A stretch of DNA of 64,000 nt from positions 1 to 64,000 of the forward strand of contig JAEURP010000009.1 in NCBI GenBank assembly GCA_016788585.1. Direction: 5' to 3'. The notes under the pieces are model-generated. The model was not told where the DNA came from. It was given only the letters and a program-made list of their open reading frames with translations, and made no database searches. Source of the DNA: Chthonomonas sp. (GTDB lineage: Bacteria > Armatimonadota > Fimbriimonadia > Fimbriimonadales > Fimbriimonadaceae). This document shows, in pieces, positions 1-9,033 of this stretch. The position numbers and the translations under genes are program-made. The first letter of the stretch is position 1; the number at the start of each line of letters is the position of its first letter.

Positions 1-16
1 GGAACCCACTTGCGTG

Positions 17-300
17 GGAGCCCACAGTGGCTGGGGTGATTGTCATGCGTGGCAGGGTTTGCTTAATCTTAGCAATCCCTCTCGTGCTGGGTCGCCCTAG
101 CAAGCCCTGAAGTCTCAACCTCTTCCCATTCTGAACCCCTGCATTCCACATGCTTTCGTGCATGGGGCGCTTTTTGGGTTTATGGTGATTGGTGCTTCAG
201 GGCTTGCGTGACGGGCGTGTTATGATGGAGTGAAATGTATCTAGATCGTCACGCAAACCCTGGCACACATGGAGGATCATCCCGGCCACGGGAGTGGGCT
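17..300. repeat. Long imperfect inverted duplication
   Basis: Positions 17-112 and the reverse complement of about 195-302 are recognisably the same sequence. Shared blocks are GGGAGCCCAC, then GTGGC-(T/C)GGG-(G/A)TGAT, then CAGGGTTTGC, and a perfect 13-base match (100-112 against 195-207). The arms flank a terminator hairpin, so the whole can fold into one large interrupted stem. No protein is recognised in it: the two copies differ by small indels that break any shared frame. It may be a decayed MITE-like element or a folded RNA. Nothing else is seen in bases 1-383. Confidence 0.6.
146..175 (+). terminator. Rho-independent terminator
   Basis: The stem CCACATGC/GCATGGGG has one mismatch and a TTTCGT loop. 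It is followed by CGC and five T residues. It sits at the centre of the inverted duplication and would end transcription arriving from the left of the window. Confidence 0.6.
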
Positions 301-383
301 CCCTACTACAGCCCCAGAGAGCGCCGCTGGGGAAATTGGAATGAGGATATTGAGAAGGCGAAGAGGAATCCTGGATCTCGCTC

Positions 384-824
384 ATGATGAGGTGGCTACT
401 GATGGGTATCATTTCGCTGCAAGCCGTTGGGCTATGGTTCCACTGGACCCTCATGATGGGGCGTTCGAGAATTGAGCTGGCACCAGGGGCCCACTTTCTC
501 GTGCCGACCCAAAGTACTCCTCAATTGCTTTGCCTTGCGATACTCCTTGGCGTGGGTTGCGGGATCGCGACCTGGAAGTTAGGGGACGGCATGTCTTTGG
601 CTGCAATACTCCTGTTCTCGAGCCTAGCGATGCCACGCACCTTTGTACTTTGCTTAGCATTGCCGACGCTGATCCTTGGTCTATTTGCCCTTTGGGTCGG
701 AAGCACTGTGGACCACAAAAGCCGCGGCACAATGCTCACGGCAACTCTTTCGGCACTGGTGACAATCCTCAACTATGTACTTTCCGACCTCGTCTATGCA
801 GGTGCTGTTGGCAGTGCTTCGTAA
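384..824 (+). CDS. Hypothetical membrane protein
   Basis: This 146-residue protein is mostly hydrophobic. It has about four probable membrane helices, near residues 2-20, 46-64, 70-105 (one or two) and 117-138. No family is recognised. The start is the first of two adjacent ATG codons; no strong ribosome binding site is seen. The gene directly follows the inverted duplication and overlaps the small downstream frame at 796-972. It is probably a real inner-membrane protein, but nothing here gives a function. Confidence 0.5.
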   Translation: MMRWLLMGIISLQAVGLWFHWTLMMGRSRIELAPGAHFLVPTQSTPQLLCLAILLGVGCGIATWKLGDGMSLAAILLFSSLAMPRTFVLCLALPTLILGLFALWVGSTVDHKSRGTMLTATLSALVTILNYVLSDLVYAGAVGSAS

Positions 825-972
825 AGGGTCCAACGCCTTGGATGTTGTCGATTATGTCTTCGATAGCGACAACCGAATGACGGATATCGACTACCCGACG
901 GCCCGCCTTCGGGTGGCCCAGATGAATAAGTGGGAGTTGGAGCCCTCTTCGTGGCTGGGAGAAACTTTCTAG
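796..972 (+). CDS. Small hypothetical protein
   Basis: This 58-residue frame starts inside the end of the preceding membrane-protein gene, overlapping it by 29 bases. The product (starting MQVLLAVLRKGSNALD) is soluble and mildly acidic, with no recognised motif. Overlapping ends are common among real genes in this window, which weakly supports it. It may be a chance frame. The remaining bases up to 1125 hold no gene I can support. Confidence 0.3.
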   Translation: MQVLLAVLRKGSNALDVVDYVFDSDNRMTDIDYPTARLRVAQMNKWELEPSSWLGETF

Positions 973-1125
973 TCGAGCGTGGCATGGATAATTGCGTCGC
1001 CCTTCATTAGTCCCGCCCATCTAAGTACTTCGCGACCCCTGCGTAAGATGATGAATACGGTCGGGGCGCGATGCGCTGGAAGAGACTCGTGTCGCACCGT
1101 TCGATAATTAGGTCAAAATCGCAGG

Positions 1126-3513
1126 GTGCGGCGTGCGATTGCGTTGATGCTTCTGCTCCTCACCTCGATGGCGCATGCCCAAGAGGTGCAGATTCGCATG
1201 ATGGCGGGGGTGGGGCAGGGGATTCCGCCTAAGGAAGATACCAACCCACGATCTTTGGCTCGACGCGCCGTGTTTGAGGAGTTCCATCGCCAGAACCCCG
1301 ATGTGCGCGTGGTGAATGCGGGCGGCCTCGAAATGACCGGCGAGCGCGCCGAATCCATGTTCTTGATGAGCATGGCGGGCAACACGGCGCCCGACGTCAT
1401 GTACGTCAACTTCCGCCAGTATTACAACTACATCGATCAGGGCTTCTGCCGCCGCCTCGATGACCTAATCGCCAAAGACCCTGGTGTGATTAGCCGCGCG
1501 AATCCGGTCGCGTTGGAAGTGCTGAAGAGCTACAACGGCGGGATTTATGCTATTCCGTGGTTTCAGGTGGCGTTGGGACTTTACTATCGCCGAGATCACT
1601 TTCGGGAGGCGGGCCTCGACCCCAATCGTCCGCCGCGCACTTGGGACGAGCTTTACGAATACGCCCAAAAGCTGAGCATGAGCGCGGAAGGGCGGCTCGG
1701 CTACATCACGAGCAAGCCCGCGGGCTACCATTGGAGCAACTTCGTGTACCAAGCGGGCGGCACGGTGGTCAAGGAGAGCGAGGAGCCAGGCGTTTGGAAG
1801 AGCAATATCAACTCGCCCGAGGCCGCGCAGGCACTGGAGTTCTTCCGCAAGATGATGGTCGCCAAGTGGAAGGACGACAAGGGCAAGATGCGAGGGCCGG
1901 CGGGCGCGGTCAGTACCAATTTTAACGAGGACATTCGGTCGAGCAAGGCGAGCATGTGGTTCACCTATGTGGGCGATGTAATGCTGAACATGCAGGATCT
2001 GCCGCCTTCGGTGGTCGGAATCGCGGCGATGCCGAAGGGGCCGGCGGACCGGTCGAACGAGATCAACGCGGGCATGTGGGCGATCAACGCGCGGGTCACC
2101 GACCCGAAGAAGCTGGACGCGTGTTGGCGGTTCATCAAGTTCTTCGCCGGCGATGAAGCCGCACGGATCAACACGGAGTCGTTCGTGAACCTGGGATTGG
2201 GTTCTTTGGTGAACCCGACTTGGCTCCAGAAGTATGGCTACGAGGCGGAGCTTGCGCAGGTTGACCCGGAATATGTGAAGGCGAATGAGGAGCTCTTCGC
2301 GAAGGGGCATCCCGAGCCCTACGGGCGAAACATGAGCCAGGTTTATGTGATGCTCGACCAGGCCCTGGACCGTGCGGTGCTGGAGCCCAATACGCCCGCG
2401 GCGACGATCCTAGGCAAGGCGCAGAAGGACATGGACCAGGTGCTTCTGGGCTACACGCCACCGGAGGTATTGCAGACGCAGCGCGCGTGGGCCACGGGGA
2501 TTCTGATTGCGGTACTACTTGGACTAAGTGGTCTAGTTGGTCGACTGTTTTGGAAGGCCTCAAAAGCTCCAAAGCAGGTGCATTTAACCAAACGGTTAAA
2601 CAAGCCATTCATTGTTCTTTGCCTTGCTCCGGCGGCGCTCACGCTCCTTGTTTGGGCCTACTATCCGTTGCTGCGCGGCCTCATGATGGCGTTTCAGGAC
2701 TACCGCATCGTCACCGGCACGAAGTGGGTGGGGCTTGATAACTTCATCGCCGTGTTCACGCAGCCGATGTTCTACAAAGCCCTTGGTAACAGCTTCATCT
2801 ATGTTGGGCTGAGCATTGTAATTGGCTTCTTGCTTCCGATCTTCTTGGCTTTGGCTTTGAATGAGATTCCCAGGGCGAAAGTGTTCTTCCGCACCATCTT
2901 CTACTTGCCTGCGATGACGAGCCCGATCGTGATCGCGTTCCTGTGGCGGCAGTTTTACGACAAGACCGAGGCGGGGCTGCTGAACACGCTGATCTCTCCC
3001 TATGTCGACATCATCAACAACGTTTTTATCCGCAACCCAGAGGCGTTCTGGCCGAAGGCTTATGATTGGCTTGGCAATCCGCAGCTCGCCATGTTCGCGG
3101 TCGTGCTTCCGGGAATCTGGGCGGGGGCTGGGCCGGGTTCGATTCTTTATCTCGCCGCGCTGAAAAACATTCCGGACGAGCGCTATGAGGCCGCCGACCT
3201 CGACGGCGCGAACTGGCGACAGAAGATTCGTGCGATTACCCTTCCTGGACTCAAGCCGCTGATTCTCATCAACCTGCTCGGCGTCTTCATTGGCGGCTTC
3301 AAGGCGATGGAGAATATCTTCGTGCTCACGATGGGCGGGCCACTCGGAGCGACGCATACGATGGGCCTTGAGGTTTGGATGAACGCCTTTATGTATCTCA
3401 AGTTCGGCTACGCGACGGCGGCAGCGTGGGTGATGGGCAGCATTCTCATCGGCTTCACGCTGATTCAGATTCGAAGCCTATTGCGCATGCGGTTTACGGC
3501 GGCGAAGCTGTGA
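1126..3513 (+). CDS. ABC sugar transporter: fused solute-binding protein and MalF-type permease
   Basis: The 795-residue protein joins two normally separate subunits of a CUT1 carbohydrate importer. Residues 1-19 are a signal peptide (ending AHAQ). About 20-450 are a family 1 extracellular solute-binding protein. About 455-476 form an extra membrane helix, and about 477-490 a basic linker (KASKAPKQVHLTKRLNK). About 491-795 are a six-helix MalF/UgpA-like permease with the EAA loop (ERYEAADLDGANW, near 685). The extra helix returns the chain to the cytoplasm, where such permeases begin. The start is GTG. No second permease (MalG) or ATPase follows: the next gene is DUF554, overlapping by 4 bases. 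Partners must lie elsewhere. The domain calls are secure; the substrate is unknown. Confidence 0.85.
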   Translation: MRRAIALMLLLLTSMAHAQEVQIRMMAGVGQGIPPKEDTNPRSLARRAVFEEFHRQNPDVRVVNAGGLEMTGERAESMFLMSMAGNTAPDVMYVNFRQYYNYIDQGFCRRLDDLIAKDPGVISRANPVALEVLKSYNGGIYAIPWFQVALGLYYRRDHFREAGLDPNRPPRTWDELYEYAQKLSMSAEGRLGYITSKPAGYHWSNFVYQAGGTVVKESEEPGVWKSNINSPEAAQALEFFRKMMVAKWKDDKGKMRGPAGAVSTNFNEDIRSSKASMWFTYVGDVMLNMQDLPPSVVGIAAMPKGPADRSNEINAGMWAINARVTDPKKLDACWRFIKFFAGDEAARINTESFVNLGLGSLVNPTWLQKYGYEAELAQVDPEYVKANEELFAKGHPEPYGRNMSQVYVMLDQALDRAVLEPNTPAATILGKAQKDMDQVLLGYTPPEVLQTQRAWATGILIAVLLGLSGLVGRLFWKASKAPKQVHLTKRLNKPFIVLCLAPAALTLLVWAYYPLLRGLMMAFQDYRIVTGTKWVGLDNFIAVFTQPMFYKALGNSFIYVGLSIVIGFLLPIFLALALNEIPRAKVFFRTIFYLPAMTSPIVIAFLWRQFYDKTEAGLLNTLISPYVDIINNVFIRNPEAFWPKAYDWLGNPQLAMFAVVLPGIWAGAGPGSILYLAALKNIPDERYEAADLDGANWRQKIRAITLPGLKPLILINLLGVFIGGFKAMENIFVLTMGGPLGATHTMGLEVWMNAFMYLKFGYATAAAWVMGSILIGFTLIQIRSLLRMRFTAAKL

Positions 3514-4241
3514 AGTCATTCCGCGGCGCGGGCACGGTTCTCAACTTCCTCACCGTGTTGATCGGTGGCGGTATTGGACTGTTGTTGCGCACGCCAATGG
3601 AGAACAATGGGCACCTCTTGGAGTGTGTGAAGTTCAGTCTCGGCGTCGTGACGCTCTGCATCGGCGTCAAGTTATTTCTAGCTATGCGGAACCCGGTCGT
3701 TGTCGCTTTGTCGGTTGCGTTGGGCGGCATGCTAGGAGCGCTGATGGGTCTTGACCAAATGGTTAGTAATGGCGCGCTTTGGCTCGAAAACGTACTGGGC
3801 GGTGGTCCGGACTTCAAGAAGGGGCTAGTTCTGGCTTCGGTCGTGTTTTGCGTTGGACCGATGACCATTCTCGGCTGTATGCGAGACGCGATTGACCGGA
3901 ACATCGACTTGCTAAAGTTGAAGTCAACGATGGACGGCTTGGTCGCGATCTTTTTCGCCGCAGCATTTGGGGCAGGAGTGGTGGCGTCGGCATTCGTCGT
4001 ACTGATCATTCAAGGCCTGCTCACGATCTTGGCGGCGCCTCTCAAGGGATTGGCGCAAGATCAAGAAATGCTCGACGAACTGTCGGGCGCGGGTGGGCCA
4101 GTGTTGTTCATCGTGGGGCTCTCGCTTTCGGGCCTCAAAGAAGTGGATAGCGCGAACTGGCTCCTCGTGCCGATGCTAGCTCCGCTCATCGTCTTCATTT
4201 TCCGTTTGGTTAGGAGGCCCGCTGTTGTTGGAAGTGCATGA
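3510..4241 (+). CDS. DUF554 family membrane protein
   Basis: This is a 243-residue polytopic membrane protein of the DUF554 (YdfK/YqgA-like) family. It opens with the family's typical Arg-Gly-x-Gly-Thr segment followed by a glycine-rich helix (LIGGGIGLLL), and it carries a conserved VGPMTILGCMRDA segment. Family members have six to seven helices and no firmly established role. The GTG at 3510 is chosen because it lies in the GTGA overlap with the preceding stop and gives the family's normal N-terminus. A longer upstream reading would overlap the permease heavily. It overlaps the next gene by 17 bases. Confidence 0.75.
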   Translation: MKSFRGAGTVLNFLTVLIGGGIGLLLRTPMENNGHLLECVKFSLGVVTLCIGVKLFLAMRNPVVVALSVALGGMLGALMGLDQMVSNGALWLENVLGGGPDFKKGLVLASVVFCVGPMTILGCMRDAIDRNIDLLKLKSTMDGLVAIFFAAAFGAGVVASAFVVLIIQGLLTILAAPLKGLAQDQEMLDELSGAGGPVLFIVGLSLSGLKEVDSANWLLVPMLAPLIVFIFRLVRRPAVVGSA

Positions 4242-5310
4242 CTTTCTAGTGACCGGGAGACCGGAACTCGAGTTTCTGTGCGTCATGGTCGCCTCGCTCG
4301 TCGTTGGCGGGTTTCTCTACTTCCTCATCAGCCGCTTGCTAACGCCAAAGAAGCACTTGCGCCAAGTCATCCGAAGCAGTGCGCACGGGTTGGGCATTTC
4401 GCGCTCCTCGACGCTGTTCTTCGCGACGCTGGTCTATGACGCGATCGCCCACGGCATCGATCTGCCCAGACTGCTCGATGCACAGGTCCACACCTGGGTC
4501 GTATTCGTTCGAATTCTGTGCTTTGGATGGTTAGTCTCGGTTTCGTATCAGGTCATGTTGACCCTAGCCAGTGAGAATGGCCGTCTCCAGGGGGACAAAC
4601 AAAGGAAGATCCTCGTTCCCTTTGCCCGAAAGCTGGGTTCGGCGCTGATCTTGATTCTCACATTTGTGTCGGCTCTTGCCGTTGCCGGAATGAATGTCTG
4701 GGGCATGGCAGCGGGGCTTGGAATCGGCGGCATCGCAGTCGCCTTCGCGGCGAAAGACAGCGTTGAAAATCTATTCGGCTCGGCGACCGTGATGATTGAC
4801 ATGCCGTTTGGCGTCGGCGATTGGGTGAAGATTGATTCGGTCGAGGGTGTCGTAGAAGAAATCAACCTGCGCAGCACCCGAATCAGAACCTTCGAAGACT
4901 CGCTTGTGACCATGCCGAACAGCACGTTCATCAAGGCTGCGGTCGAGAACATGGGGCAGAGGCGTTCGCGCCGGATCCGTACCTCCATTTTCCTGGATGC
5001 GCCCCGAAACGCGGGTCAAATTCAAGGCTTTACGACCGCTTTAGTCGAAGGGATCAAAGAAATCCCGCAAGTCCAAGGCGACTCCGTGGTAGCAGGACTA
5101 TTTGAGCTCAAAGAAACCGGCGCAGTGGTGCAAGTCGTTGGCCGCTTCGCGATCGACTCGTATCGCGAAGAGCTCGAATGCCGTCAGAATGTTCTACTAG
5201 CGGCGATTTCAATTGCCGCCGAACAAGGTTTACACTTCAAATCTCAGCCCAATGAAGAACTTCCTCGCCCTCCTGCTAGCGATCCCAAGCTTGGCGATCG
5301 CCCAAGTTGA
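4225..5310 (+). CDS. MscS-family mechanosensitive ion channel
   Basis: This 361-residue protein matches small-conductance mechanosensitive channels. Three or four N-terminal helices lead into the pore-lining helix, which is rich in Gly and Ala (GMAAGLGIGGIAVAFAAKD, near residues 160-180). The cytoplasmic beta domain follows (FGVGDWVKI, then the NSTFIKAAVENM region). These channels open under membrane tension to release solutes during osmotic downshock. A TTG at 4225 lies 7 bases after a clear AGGAGG, so it is preferred over GTG 4234. The stop lies 59 bases inside the next gene, so the two are probably co-transcribed. Confidence 0.85.
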   Translation: MLEVHDFLVTGRPELEFLCVMVASLVVGGFLYFLISRLLTPKKHLRQVIRSSAHGLGISRSSTLFFATLVYDAIAHGIDLPRLLDAQVHTWVVFVRILCFGWLVSVSYQVMLTLASENGRLQGDKQRKILVPFARKLGSALILILTFVSALAVAGMNVWGMAAGLGIGGIAVAFAAKDSVENLFGSATVMIDMPFGVGDWVKIDSVEGVVEEINLRSTRIRTFEDSLVTMPNSTFIKAAVENMGQRRSRRIRTSIFLDAPRNAGQIQGFTTALVEGIKEIPQVQGDSVVAGLFELKETGAVVQVVGRFAIDSYREELECRQNVLLAAISIAAEQGLHFKSQPNEELPRPPASDPKLGDRPS

Positions 5311-7231
5311 AAAAGACCCTCGCTGGCTCGCCTTTCAAGATGGCCGCCGCCTAGAGTCCGCCTACCGCGCGGCGGGCCAGGCCAATGTTCAATGGTCCGG
5401 AGACTCTAAAGCCTACGGCCTCATGGAGAACGGCAAAAGGGTTTGGAGAACCGTTACGACGGGCCAAGAGGTGGTCAATGTCGCCGCCGCAAATTCGCCA
5501 AGGCAGCTCAATTCGTCGCGCGGACGTCCGATCGAGTCGCCTGACGGAAAGTTTAGGCTGTACACGCAAGGCAATCGGGTCTATCTAAAGGGCGCGGGCG
5601 ATCCGGTTGCGCTTGTGCCCGATTCTGAGATCACGCCGACCGTGCTCTGCGGCAATGTGCCGTGGGTTTATGGCGAGGAGCTGGCGCAAAATGCTGGAAT
5701 GGGCTGGTCGCCTTCGGGCAACCGTTTCTGGTTCTACAAGTTCGACTCGAAGCCGGTTCAGCCCTACTTCTTAGCCAATCAATTGCCAATCCAGTCGGGC
5801 TTGATGGAGCTCGACTATCCCAAGGCTGGGACACCTAACCATTTGGTGGAATTGTGGGTGGGCGACGCGGCAACAGGTGAGGTGAAGAAGATCGATTCAG
5901 CCCCTCGGCCAGGTGTCGAGTATCTGTTCGACATTCGATGGACTTCACCGAGGCACTTGCTCTTTGCTCGACTAGATCGTCTTCACCAGAGTCGCGATGT
6001 GGCCGTCTACGATGCTGTGAAGGGTGAGCCGCGGACTCTCTACACCGAGAAGGACCCGAAGGGCTACATTCCCTCGAATTGGCGGGTCATCTTGATGGGC
6101 GACCATTTCTATTTCCCCGCCGATAACAATGGGTTTGCCAACTGGTCGCGTGTGAATCCGGCGGCAGGCGCAGTGGAGCCGCTCGCTCAGCATCCGTTTG
6201 ATGTCGGCAATCTCTATTCGGTTAACCAAAAAGGGATGGTTTACAGTGGCCGCGGCGGTGCCAGCCCCATTTCAAATCAGCTGTACTATTACGACTTTCG
6301 GTCGAAGAGAGCCACTCTGTTGACGAGCCCAGATCTTCATCATGTGATCTCAGTTTCACCAAATGGTGAGGCGTTTTTGGACGTTTCGCAGGGGCCGAAT
6401 CACGCGCCCGAACGGGCGCTTTATCAGATCGAGAACGGGAAGGCAAAACTGGTTCGGACACTTGAGAGGCCGCCGGTACCCATGCTTCCTGGACCAGGCA
6501 CAGAGACCTTGGCGTTCACGAGCGCAGACGGCCGGACGACTTTGACCGGCATCATCTCGTTCCCAAGAGGGTTTGATCCTAGCAAGAAGTATCCGGTGTT
6601 GTTTGATGTCTACGGAGGCCCGGAGCGCAGCGACGTCGACCTCAACTATCAACCCTATCGCGCGATGACGGAGCTTGGATTCTTAGTTGTTCAAGCGGAG
6701 ACGCGTGGCGGCGTTGGTCGCGGCGCAACATTCCGGGATGCGTCGTATGCGGCGCTAGGAGTTGCTGAGATGGATGACTTTGCCGCGTTCGCGAAGAAGC
6801 TTGGCACGCTGCCCTATGTGGATTCTAGCAAGGTCGCGATGTTCGGCACGAGCTATGGAGGGTACGCCTCGCTTATGGCTCTGTTGCGCCACCCTGACCT
6901 CTTCCAAGCGGCCAGCGCAAGCAGCCCACCAACCGATTGGCGCAACTACGACACGATCTACACCGAGCGATTTATGGGTCTGCCTCAAGACCAGAAGGCG
7001 GCTTACGACGCGGGCAATGCGCTGACTTACGCTTCTGCGTTGAAAGGCAAGCTACAGCTGTACTTTGGAACAAGTGACGACAATGTGCACCCAAGTAATA
7101 GCTTGCAGCTCATCCGCGAACTCGAACGCCTTGGCAAAGACTATGAATTGAGAATTGGCCCAGACCGCGGGCATACCTATGTTGGGGACCGCCATCTCGT
7201 GCGGTTCCTATGGAATGCGTTTGGCATGTAG
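5252..7231 (+). CDS. S9 family peptidase (prolyl oligopeptidase / DPP IV-like), exported
   Basis: This 659-residue serine peptidase has a signal peptide (MKNFLALLLAIPSLAIAQ). A beta-propeller-like N-terminal domain follows, with DPP IV features such as RWTSPRHLLFARLDR. The C-terminal alpha/beta hydrolase domain starts near residue 430. The catalytic triad is visible: Ser534 in GTSYGGY, Asp609 or 610 in GTSDDNVHP, and His641 in DRGHTYVG. Such enzymes trim dipeptides, often Xaa-Pro, from peptides in the periplasm or outside. The ATG at 5252 is preferred over an upstream in-frame start because it begins the signal peptide. It ends just before a word-repeat hairpin that likely terminates it. Confidence 0.88.
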   Translation: MKNFLALLLAIPSLAIAQVEKDPRWLAFQDGRRLESAYRAAGQANVQWSGDSKAYGLMENGKRVWRTVTTGQEVVNVAAANSPRQLNSSRGRPIESPDGKFRLYTQGNRVYLKGAGDPVALVPDSEITPTVLCGNVPWVYGEELAQNAGMGWSPSGNRFWFYKFDSKPVQPYFLANQLPIQSGLMELDYPKAGTPNHLVELWVGDAATGEVKKIDSAPRPGVEYLFDIRWTSPRHLLFARLDRLHQSRDVAVYDAVKGEPRTLYTEKDPKGYIPSNWRVILMGDHFYFPADNNGFANWSRVNPAAGAVEPLAQHPFDVGNLYSVNQKGMVYSGRGGASPISNQLYYYDFRSKRATLLTSPDLHHVISVSPNGEAFLDVSQGPNHAPERALYQIENGKAKLVRTLERPPVPMLPGPGTETLAFTSADGRTTLTGIISFPRGFDPSKKYPVLFDVYGGPERSDVDLNYQPYRAMTELGFLVVQAETRGGVGRGATFRDASYAALGVAEMDDFAAFAKKLGTLPYVDSSKVAMFGTSYGGYASLMALLRHPDLFQAASASSPPTDWRNYDTIYTERFMGLPQDQKAAYDAGNALTYASALKGKLQLYFGTSDDNVHPSNSLQLIRELERLGKDYELRIGPDRGHTYVGDRHLVRFLWNAFGM

Positions 7232-7239
7232 TCGTTTTT

Positions 7240-7335
7240 GTTAGGATTTGTTAGGGTTGGTGAGGTATTGTTCGGGTGGTTAGGTTGTGTGTAAGGAACC
7301 CGAGCGAACCTAACCAACCTAACTAACCTAACAAT
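7240..7335. repeat. Word-repeat hairpin A (GTTAGG type), probable bidirectional terminator
   Basis: The left arm (about 7245-7282) repeats words like GTTAGG, GTTAGGGTTGG and GGTGAGG. The right arm (about 7294-7335) is their approximate complement (AACCTAACCAACCTAACTA). The arms pair imperfectly over about 35 bases around a purine-rich loop. It fills the gap between two convergent genes and touches the stop codon of the minus-strand gene. The same architecture with other words occurs near 62000-62085, 63249-63334 and 63778-63852. The G-rich words resemble telomere repeats, but this is internal chromosome. Confidence 0.6.
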
Positions 7336-7992
7336 CTAAACGGAGATCGGCCGCAAATCTTCCGACACCGTGTAAGCCCCTGCGGTCTTACTTGCGATCT
7401 CATCGAGCGTGACATCGGGTGCGTGCTCTTTCAGAACGAGGCCCGAACTGGTCACCTCAAAGACGGCTAGGTCCGTGATGATCATGTTCACGCAACGCTT
7501 GCCGGTTAAGGGCAGAACGCATTCCTTCAGAACCTTGCTCTCGCCGGCCTTGTTGGTGTGCTCCATCACCACGACGACGCGCTTTGCGCCGGCGACGAGG
7601 TCCATTGCGCCGCCCATGCCTTTCACCATTTTGCCCGGGATCATCCAGTTGGCGAGGTCGCCTTCCTCGCTGACCTCCATCGCGCCAAGGACCGTGAGGT
7701 CTACATGGCCGCCTCGGATCATCGCGAAGCTGTCTGAGCTGCTGAAATAGCTGGAGCCGGGAATCTCGGTGATCGTCTGCTTGCCGGCGTTGATGAGGTC
7801 GGGATCGGCTTCGCCTTCATAGGGGAAGGGGCCCATACCGAGCATGCCGTTCTCGCTTTGGAGCACGACGTCCATGCCTTGCGGGATGTAGTTGGCGACG
7901 AGGGTCGGAATTCCGATTCCCAGGTTCACCAAGAACCCATCGCGTAGCTCTTGCGCAGCTCGCATGGCCAACTGATCTCGAGTGAGAGGCAT
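7336..7992 (-). CDS. scoB: 3-oxoacid CoA-transferase subunit B
   Basis: This 218-residue beta subunit belongs to the succinyl-CoA:3-ketoacid CoA-transferase family, which moves CoA between succinyl-CoA or acetyl-CoA and acetoacetate. It carries the catalytic-glutamate motif SENGMLGMG near residue 46, the [11 protein letters not shown] opening and the [19 protein letters not shown] signature. The partner A subunit is not adjacent, as is usual, but at 21202-21906 on the other strand. This gene instead follows DAHP synthase by 21 bases at the end of a hisC-aroF-scoB run. Assignment is firm; substrate preference is not readable. Confidence 0.9.
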   Translation of the reverse strand: MPLTRDQLAMRAAQELRDGFLVNLGIGIPTLVANYIPQGMDVVLQSENGMLGMGPFPYEGEADPDLINAGKQTITEIPGSSYFSSSDSFAMIRGGHVDLTVLGAMEVSEEGDLANWMIPGKMVKGMGGAMDLVAGAKRVVVVMEHTNKAGESKVLKECVLPLTGKRCVNMIITDLAVFEVTSSGLVLKEHAPDVTLDEIASKTAGAYTVSEDLRPISV

Positions 7993-8013
7993 GATTGCAG
8001 TTTACCGAACAGG

Positions 8014-9033
8014 CTAAGCAACCACCGGCAGCAAAACACTTCGCCCCAATGCTCCGGCAACAGCTTGCACCTGCGGCACCAACGCTTCGAATTGTGCGGG
8101 TGCGAGGCTTTGGGCGCCGTCCTTGATCGCCTGCTCGGGGTTGACGTGGACTTCTATGAGCAATCCATCGGCACCAGCGGCAATTGCGGCGAGTGACATG
8201 GGTGCGATGAGATCGCGTTTGCCGGTGGCCTGAGACGGGTCGACGATGACCGGGAGCTTCGCCAATTCCTTCATGACCGGAACGGAGGCGAGGTCGAGCA
8301 TGTTGCGGGTGCCGCTTTCGAAGGAGCGAATGCCGCGCTCGCAAAGAATGATCTGCTCGTTGCCGCTCGACGCGACGTGCTCGGCGGCCATGAGCCACTC
8401 TTCATAGCGCGCGCTGAGGCCACGCTTTAGCAGGACTGGCTTCGAAGACTGACCTACTTCGTGCAGGAGGTCGTAATTCTGCATATTGCGCGCACCAATT
8501 TGGAGAATGTCGGAGTGCTGGGCCACGAGGTCGACCTTGCGCGGGTCCATGACCTCAGTGATCACCTTGAGGCCGAATCGCTTGCCGGCGGCGGCGATAA
8601 GCTCTAGGCCCTTCACGCCCATGCCGCGGAAGGAGTAGGGCGAGGTGCTGGGCTTATAGGCCCCACCGCGCAGAACCGTCGCGCCCGCATGAGCTACGGC
8701 CTCGGCCGTTGCAAAAATCTGGCTCTCGGATTCGATGGTGCACGGGCCAGCCATGATAACTATTGCATCGCCGCCAATAAGTACGCCTTCACCAAGATCG
8801 ACAATTCGCGATTCTTGGCCAACGACCTTGGTGCTGGGTTGCGAAAAGTGGACTTCTTCGACCCCCTCCCACGCCCGAAGTTGCTTCAAGTGATCGAGGT
8901 GAAGGAGTTCATCTGCTCCTGACCCGCACAGAACGGCCCGCCCGCCCGCTAGGGCTTCCTCAACGCGAAAACCGAGTTCCTCGAGCCGAGACTTCACCGC
9001 TCCCGCTGCGTGGAAGGCAACAACGACAATCAT
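8014..9033 (-). CDS. aroF: 3-deoxy-7-phosphoheptulonate synthase (DAHP synthase, type I-beta)
   Basis: This enzyme commits carbon to the shikimate pathway by condensing phosphoenolpyruvate and erythrose 4-phosphate. Of 339 residues, about 1-70 form a ferredoxin-like regulatory domain like that of the Thermotoga enzyme, where it gives feedback inhibition. The rest is the barrel, with [36 protein letters not shown] and the GKRDLI segment. A role for the N-terminal domain in Tyr or Phe sensing is inferred from the family. It overlaps hisC by 4 bases, which links it to aromatic amino acid synthesis. Confidence 0.92.
   Translation of the reverse strand: MIVVVAFHAAGAVKSRLEELGFRVEEALAGGRAVLCGSGADELLHLDHLKQLRAWEGVEEVHFSQPSTKVVGQESRIVDLGEGVLIGGDAIVIMAGPCTIESESQIFATAEAVAHAGATVLRGGAYKPSTSPYSFRGMGVKGLELIAAAGKRFGLKVITEVMDPRKVDLVAQHSDILQIGARNMQNYDLLHEVGQSSKPVLLKRGLSARYEEWLMAAEHVASSGNEQIILCERGIRSFESGTRNMLDLASVPVMKELAKLPVIVDPSQATGKRDLIAPMSLAAIAAGADGLLIEVHVNPEQAIKDGAQSLAPAQFEALVPQVQAVAGALGRSVLLPVVA

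Noticed and set aside
979-996. Sigma-54-like TGGCATG ... TTGC before the transporter fusion
   Set aside because: The GG and GC are 11 bases apart; RpoN promoters require 10, so it was not listed.
1465-2310. Long minus-strand open frame opposite the transporter fusion
   Set aside because: Arg- and His-rich translation typical of the complement of a GC-rich gene; the plus-strand gene is secure.
3375-3509. Longer N-terminus for the DUF554 gene
   Set aside because: It would overlap the permease by over 130 bases and add a sequence unlike the family; GTG 3510 fits better.
7240-7335. CRISPR array or telomere end
   Set aside because: Repeats are short, degenerate and lack unique spacers; both flanks are normal chromosomal genes.
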